Made by a program: the position numbers and the translations under genes. Shown piece by piece: positions 59,868 through 64,000 of a stretch of DNA of 64,000 nt. The stretch's first letter is position 1; each line of letters starts with the position of its first letter. The notes below the pieces were generated by a model that saw only the letters and a program-made list of their open reading frames with translations, was not told the DNA's origin and did no database searches. The stretch spans positions 1 through 64,000 of the forward strand of contig JAYKKM010000453.1 in assembly GCA_035772405.1 (NCBI GenBank), in the 5' to 3' direction. The stretch is from Chrysogorgia sp. JL179-B06. Its lineage: Eukaryota; Cnidaria; Anthozoa; Scleralcyonacea; Chrysogorgiidae.

Positions 59868-60551
59868 CTACGTATATCCATCGGAATAAACAATAGAAAT
59901 TTCGTATTCATTATAGGATTTATCAGCTTCACCAATTTTAAGACCATATTTCCACAAAAAATTTTCATCTATAAATTTAATGTTTTGAATCAATATAAAA
60001 TCTTCGTCAGCAGGTAAATTATAAGCTAAATCTACAAAACGTTTATCACCGTTAAAGAAATTTTGCTCGGGATCAATAAACAATTGATTAGAGCTAAAAT
60101 AGGGTTTATTAGGTTTTGCAATATATGACCCAAGATCACCCTGTTCGAATATCTCTTTTTTAACTTGAACAATACTCCATCCTAACGCCCCGTTATATGA
60201 ATCACGAATATTATTTTTAAGTTTTACATCAATACTATGAATTATTTTTCGTTTATGCCAATCTTTTTTTCTTGCTTCTAATTCTCCTGTAAGATAATTC
60301 TGTTTATCTGTTTGAAATTTTCTATTGTTACTAAATGTCAATGAAAAATCAGTATTTGGACCTGGAGCACGAATATTTGTTTTAAATTTAAATAAACCGT
60401 TAAGAAAACTCGCGGGTATTACACCGTGTTTCCAAGACACTTCTTGAAACTCATATATATTATTTGCTGATTTTAACGCAATTGTCGCGAATTTTCTTGG
60501 ATTCGTAAGATAAAAACGTTCATTATAATGGATGATTTTTTTCTGACTCAT
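59868..60551 (-). CDS. Unknown 227-residue protein
   Basis: Starts MSQKKIIHYNERFYLTNPRKF. Contains YEFQEVSWKHGVIPASFLNG and a beta-rich C-terminal half (FILIQNIKFIDENF, YEISIVYSDGY). The strand-rich pattern could be a jelly-roll or adhesion fold, but no family is recognised. It has its own TATA box and the ATG lies 38 bp after it. Confidence 0.6.
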   Translation of the reverse strand: MSQKKIIHYNERFYLTNPRKFATIALKSANNIYEFQEVSWKHGVIPASFLNGLFKFKTNIRAPGPNTDFSLTFSNNRKFQTDKQNYLTGELEARKKDWHKRKIIHSIDVKLKNNIRDSYNGALGWSIVQVKKEIFEQGDLGSYIAKPNKPYFSSNQLFIDPEQNFFNGDKRFVDLAYNLPADEDFILIQNIKFIDENFLWKYGLKIGEADKSYNEYEISIVYSDGYT

Positions 60552-60588
60552 TTTAATTCCAATAAGAGAAAAAAAATTATGAACGTTT

Positions 60589-60596
60589 TATTTATA
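60589..60596 (-). promoter_or_regulatory. TATA box
   Basis: TATAAATA on the minus strand, 38 bp before the ATG at 60551; it overlaps the end of the doubtful frame at 60592. Confidence 0.55.
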
Positions 60597-60870
60597 CTAT
60601 ACGTACAATGATATCATTTTTTATATATTTAAATGTACAAAGAGTTTCTATGATCATCTTATTTTTTTTAAAACTTCTCTCTCCTTCTATTTTAACAAAA
60701 ATAGTGTTTTTGATAACATGTACATCTTTAACAAAATAATAACGTTCTAATGTACGTTTTATTTTTAAAATATAAACATTTCTTAAATGTGCTTTTGAAA
60801 ATTTTTTAAACAATCTTTGTGTTTCTAAAAATAAAAGGAAAATACATTCAATATTTTTTTTTAAAATCAA
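60592..60870 (-). CDS. Doubtful 92-residue frame without ATG
   Basis: The frame opens at a TTG and has no ATG until close to its end. The encoded segment (NVYILKIKRTLERYYFVKDV, then NTIFVKIEGE) looks protein-like, with alternating helix and strand. It may be a remnant or may need a start not visible here. Confidence 0.3.
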   Translation of the reverse strand: MILKKNIECIFLLFLETQRLFKKFSKAHLRNVYILKIKRTLERYYFVKDVHVIKNTIFVKIEGERSFKKNKMIIETLCTFKYIKNDIIVRIV

Positions 60871-60917
60871 AAAGTGTATTTTTTTATTTAGGTAAAATGT
60901 TCAGGAGAGAATAAATT

Positions 60918-61688
60918 TTAAAAATTAAATTCCTTATCATACATAGAGAGTACCGCTCGTTCATTATCCACATCTTCTAATTTACGAAACAAACATGCAG
61001 CAAATAAAAGACATTCAAACAAACTACAATGATACAATAAACATGTGGGTTCACTAGTATGATACCAACAATTTCTTGGTTTAAGATTATAAAACGAAAG
61101 TAAATAATCGTACTTCTCAATTCCAAAATATTCAAGATTCACACAATGTACAATAATTTTTTCTTGAAGTGTTTTAACTAACGACGATTCTTTATCACCA
61201 CCTTTATACCCGATAATAGCATTCGGGGGAAAAACATTACGAAATAAATAACTTAATCTATTTATAAGTTCACTTTGACTAAAATAATCTCTTGATTTTT
61301 TTTCAGATAAATAGTCTAGTCCATGACATCGATATTGATAGTAGACAGTAGACCGTTCCCTTCGAGTTAGTTCTTTGTAGGGTTTTAACTTGCTATCATA
61401 ACAATGATAAATAAAATACTTGTTCGTTTGAAGTTCGAGAAGAGTTACTTCACGATAACTGGCTCTCTCTCCCTTAAACTGGTAACATTCACAATCCATT
61501 ATATGTGTGATACGCGATAAAAATAATTTCTGTCGTTCTGGGGATATTTCTTCTTTACATTTGTTTAATGCACAATTATATTTACCCGCATACAACTCTT
61601 CGATAGTCTCTTCATTCGTCTCAGTTGTCTCTAACGGGATGAAATCTTCTTTAATTTCGCTGTTCACGTTCTCAAATATTTTTGCCAT
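60918..61688 (-). CDS. Unknown 256-residue protein with YKGGD...NLE.FG segment
   Basis: The N terminus is acidic (ETTETNEETIEE). The C-terminal half has IIGYKGGDKESSLVKTL, then VNLEYFGIEKYDYLL and a CWYH...CLLYHCSLFECLLF segment. This order (YKGG, NLExFG, then Cys/His pairs) is seen in a family widespread in invertebrate selfish elements and may be related to DEDD-type nucleases; that link is tentative. The ATG at 61688 follows a TATA box 54 bp upstream and a CCAAT box further up. Confidence 0.6.
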   Translation of the reverse strand: MAKIFENVNSEIKEDFIPLETTETNEETIEELYAGKYNCALNKCKEEISPERQKLFLSRITHIMDCECYQFKGERASYREVTLLELQTNKYFIYHCYDSKLKPYKELTRRERSTVYYQYRCHGLDYLSEKKSRDYFSQSELINRLSYLFRNVFPPNAIIGYKGGDKESSLVKTLQEKIIVHCVNLEYFGIEKYDYLLSFYNLKPRNCWYHTSEPTCLLYHCSLFECLLFAACLFRKLEDVDNERAVLSMYDKEFNF

Positions 61689-61741
61689 CTCTCACTCTCC
61701 AACACTCAGACTGATATTAATTATTTTCAACGCTACATCGG

Positions 61742-61749
61742 CTTTTATA
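61742..61749 (-). promoter_or_regulatory. TATA box
   Basis: TATAAAAG on the minus strand, 54 bp before the ATG at 61688. Confidence 0.5.
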
Positions 61750-62109
61750 ATTGTATCCCGCGTTACTATGTGTAACTGGGAGTAGATTAGTTTGACCAAT
61801 CAGAGTTCGTTGATTAAAGCTTTCATGTCATCCCGATGATTTGTGATACTCGTATACAATGAATGTGTGTTTGGGGAATTAGAGACGCGAATCCATAATT
61901 AGCGATTTTCTTCTAAACAAATACACGGGGATTAGTTGCACCAAATGCTGTGTTGTAGATTAATACGAATCCCTAATGTTGTTCTAAAACACACACACGT
62001 CTAATCAGTTGATATATTATACATTGTAGTTACAATAATACTTTTTTCAAAATTTTTATCGTGTTAAAATCTGTGTGTAGAAATATATATTTAAAGATTG
62101 AGAAAATAG

Positions 62110-62119
62110 TATATATATA
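62110..62119 (+). promoter_or_regulatory. TATA box
   Basis: TATATATATA 38 bp before the ATG at 62157. Confidence 0.45.
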
Positions 62120-62156
62120 CAAGGCGATTTGTTAAAAAACGTTATCCCTTTTGAGA

Positions 62157-63320
62157 ATGTCATTAAACATTGGGGGTAAAAGAACCTATGTGCAAGCTCA
62201 AGAAATCAATATTAAGACGATATTGAAAATTGTGTATTATATACAACATTTTCGTAACCGATACATTGGATTATTATTTGCCGTCTGTGACTTATGTGAC
62301 TATTACTATGGGGAAATTATCGAATGTATGGAATTTGAATCGAGACAACTTGGTTGTGGATATAAAGACTACGCCTATATTGAAAAAATGAAACCTGAAA
62401 TGCATCAAGATGAATGCATGGATTGGCGAATCTTAACCGATAAACAACACTATATAATACCTGTTGTTCATACACAACGAAAATATTATATTTATGGTGA
62501 AAAACTCTGTGAGCGTTATCACAAATTACTATTAATACCCGCTCAAACATTAATGAAATCTATTTTTCATTTGAATGATAATCATTCTGATAATTTTTTT
62601 ATTGAAATTCAAAACAGTTATTACCCAAGAAATGATATTTACCACTTTATTTCTATTACTATTAATGATGAACAAACTACAATTCCTAAACCCATAGGGT
62701 ATGGAGGGTCTTATCTTTGTAATACATTACATAGACTTAATCGTTGTTTTAGTCATGAATTTACATATTGCTGTATTTATTTATATTTTATAGATCCGTT
62801 TTATTTAAAGGCTACTTTTAATTATCTACATAATTTAGATTATTTTGAGAAAATAGTGTATCAACTTGTATGTTGCTTTATTTTTTTTTGCGAAAATCAT
62901 AACCCTATATCAAAACTTAAAACTAGTAACGATAGGGTTTATACTTTTAATCTCGATAAGCTTGTTAAGCTGATACATATGAAAACCCCTCCCTGTACCT
63001 GTTGTTATAAAAATTGTCAGAAATACTCTTATTGGTTTAAATTATTCTATAAGACAAGTACCCCCTATAAGTTTAAAGTCAGTTTATTTTCAGATCAAGT
63101 TAAAAATAATAGTATTATACAAAATAATAGTCCGCTTAGTTTACAATATTACCCCCCGCATATGGATATAATATATAATTTTTCTATAAGGGTAAGGATT
63201 ACATCTAATACCTGTACATCAACTACTTTTATTATTAAGAGTATTATAGAATCATATAATATTAATTTTGAAGATCCTGACATTATAATACAGAGTATTG
63301 AAAAATTGTATTTAGACTAA
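62157..63320 (+). CDS. Unknown protein, two-member family B
   Basis: 387 residues from the first ATG; the frame begins 6 bp upstream at a TTG. It is a clear relative of the 390-residue protein at 43750, sharing the N-terminal helical segment (KIVYYIQHFRNRYIGLLFA), FIFFCENHNPIS and CCYKNCQKYSYWF. An extra N-terminal MSLNIGGKRTYVQAQ precedes the shared part. Its end overlaps the minus-strand 134-residue gene by 9 bp. Function unknown; duplicated at distant positions of the element. Confidence 0.7.
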   Translation: MSLNIGGKRTYVQAQEINIKTILKIVYYIQHFRNRYIGLLFAVCDLCDYYYGEIIECMEFESRQLGCGYKDYAYIEKMKPEMHQDECMDWRILTDKQHYIIPVVHTQRKYYIYGEKLCERYHKLLLIPAQTLMKSIFHLNDNHSDNFFIEIQNSYYPRNDIYHFISITINDEQTTIPKPIGYGGSYLCNTLHRLNRCFSHEFTYCCIYLYFIDPFYLKATFNYLHNLDYFEKIVYQLVCCFIFFCENHNPISKLKTSNDRVYTFNLDKLVKLIHMKTPPCTCCYKNCQKYSYWFKLFYKTSTPYKFKVSLFSDQVKNNSIIQNNSPLSLQYYPPHMDIIYNFSIRVRITSNTCTSTTFIIKSIIESYNINFEDPDIIIQSIEKLYLD

Positions 63321-63716
63321 TTTAAAAAATTCAAAGAATATATTCCACAACCCAAACCACGACGTGTGTTTTTTATGTTTTTTATCATGAGGGAATAAAA
63401 TGAATTTAAGATGTGAATTTCTAAAATCTAAAATTGTTTGACGTATACACAATTTTATATTTTCCTCATTATCAATGTGATTATATCTAAAAAAACACAG
63501 GATTAAAGCAAAAAATGCTATTATTTGTCCAATTTCATGACGCTCCATGCGATTATAGGCATCTAAAAGTTCACGTGGACATTTTAAATGTGCAATAATA
63601 TTTTTAAATAAATTCTCATGTTCGTCAAGACATTTCCACACACTTTGTTCCATATTTTTATTGATTTTTATTTCAAAACGTGCCAGTTCTTTTACCATGA
63701 CATTCCACACCTCCAT
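63312..63716 (-). CDS. Unknown helical protein, possible Bcl-2-like
   Basis: 134 residues, predicted all-helical. RHEIGQIIAFFALILCFF near residue 78 resembles a BH1 segment (xxWGRIVAFFxF), and SWFGLWNIFFEFF at the C terminus could be a BH2 or membrane segment. The size fits adenovirus E1B-19K-type Bcl-2 proteins. The key Gly-Arg of BH1 is replaced by Gly-Gln, so the assignment is weak. TATA box at 63755. Confidence 0.35.
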   Translation of the reverse strand: MEVWNVMVKELARFEIKINKNMEQSVWKCLDEHENLFKNIIAHLKCPRELLDAYNRMERHEIGQIIAFFALILCFFRYNHIDNEENIKLCIRQTILDFRNSHLKFILFPHDKKHKKHTSWFGLWNIFFEFFKLV

Positions 63717-63752
63717 GTTTTCACATTACTGATATTTTTATTTAGAACAATA

Positions 63753-63983
63753 TCATTTTATACATTTCGGTTTCCTTTTTTTCAAATCAGTCTTTCGTTT
63801 CAAATCCTTATTATTATCCATTATATATCGTTTTTCCATAAGGTCACTCGTAAATTTTCTTGAACGCCATTGCAAATATTGTTTATTTATATATAGTTTC
63901 TCAATATAGAGACCCTCTAACTCACGATATTTATCGCGTTGTGTACAAATAATATCTTGATCATAATTCGAATAGATTGTCAT
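63753..63983 (-). CDS. Unknown Lys/Arg-rich protein, possibly cut by the window edge
   Basis: 76 residues from the ATG at 63983; the frame is still open to the window edge, so the true start may lie outside. Ends in a basic DLKRKTDLKKRKPKCIK tail. No family recognised. Confidence 0.45.
   Translation of the reverse strand: MTIYSNYDQDIICTQRDKYRELEGLYIEKLYINKQYLQWRSRKFTSDLMEKRYIMDNNKDLKRKTDLKKRKPKCIK
63755..63762 (-). promoter_or_regulatory. TATA box
   Basis: TATAAAAT on the minus strand, 39 bp before the ATG at 63716; it overlaps the end of the upstream gene. Confidence 0.45.
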
Positions 63984-64000
63984 TCGTTTTTCTTCATGAT

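Larger units (their letters stand above)
61689..62156. other. Divergent intergenic promoter region with direct repeats
   Basis: 468 bp between divergent genes, less AT-rich than the surroundings. It has an ATTGG/CCAAT box (about 61790), TATA boxes for both genes, and two imperfect direct repeats 78 bp apart (from 61888 and 61966), each with CGAATCC, then TTCTAAA, then an ACAC run and CTAATC/GATTAG. It could be a promoter with enhancer-like repeats or a replication-related region. Confidence 0.55.

Overview
The window looks like an animal (invertebrate) nuclear chromosome segment in which a large Maverick/Polinton (adintovirus-type) element lies beside a giant satellite array. Eukaryotic signs are a 5'-truncated CR1-like non-LTR retrotransposon inside the array, TATA boxes about 14 to 90 bp upstream of many start codons, AATAAA signals after genes, and a Polinton gene set. 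The retrotransposon protein resembles those of corals, anemones and Hydra, so a cnidarian or similar marine invertebrate is a reasonable but unproven guess.

Region 1 (1-38497) is a 42-bp tandem repeat with higher-order structure. It is interrupted once, at 26396-27520, by the retrotransposon fragment on the minus strand. The very long reading frames across the array exist because the 42-bp unit has no stop codon in five of six frames; I do not treat them as genes. Region 2 (38498-39217) is a boundary zone holding an (AT)n tract, a small hairpin and an imperfect inverted repeat of about 60 bp.

Region 3 (39218 to the window edge, at least 24.7 kb) is the virus-like element: AT-rich, densely packed and cut off by the right edge. 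Its core is a plus-strand cluster (45590-52671) with a retroviral-type integrase, a penton-like protein, small basic proteins, a double-jelly-roll major capsid protein and an adenain-type protease. This converges on a minus-strand cluster (57997-52770) with protein-primed family B DNA polymerase, packaging ATPase and another small basic protein. Together these encode replication, integration, capsid building, maturation and genome packaging.

Around the core are accessory genes: a Fic-domain enzyme, a SET-domain protein with an N-terminal Cys/His cluster, a degenerate Rep-like protein, a Cys-rich small protein, several families of related unknown proteins, a possible Bcl-2-like protein, and a 56-residue protein with an N-myristoylation signal immediately upstream of the polymerase. 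Four small basic proteins share a Q-[KR]-G-G motif that may be the cleavage signal of the element's protease. No rRNA, tRNA or CRISPR array was seen.
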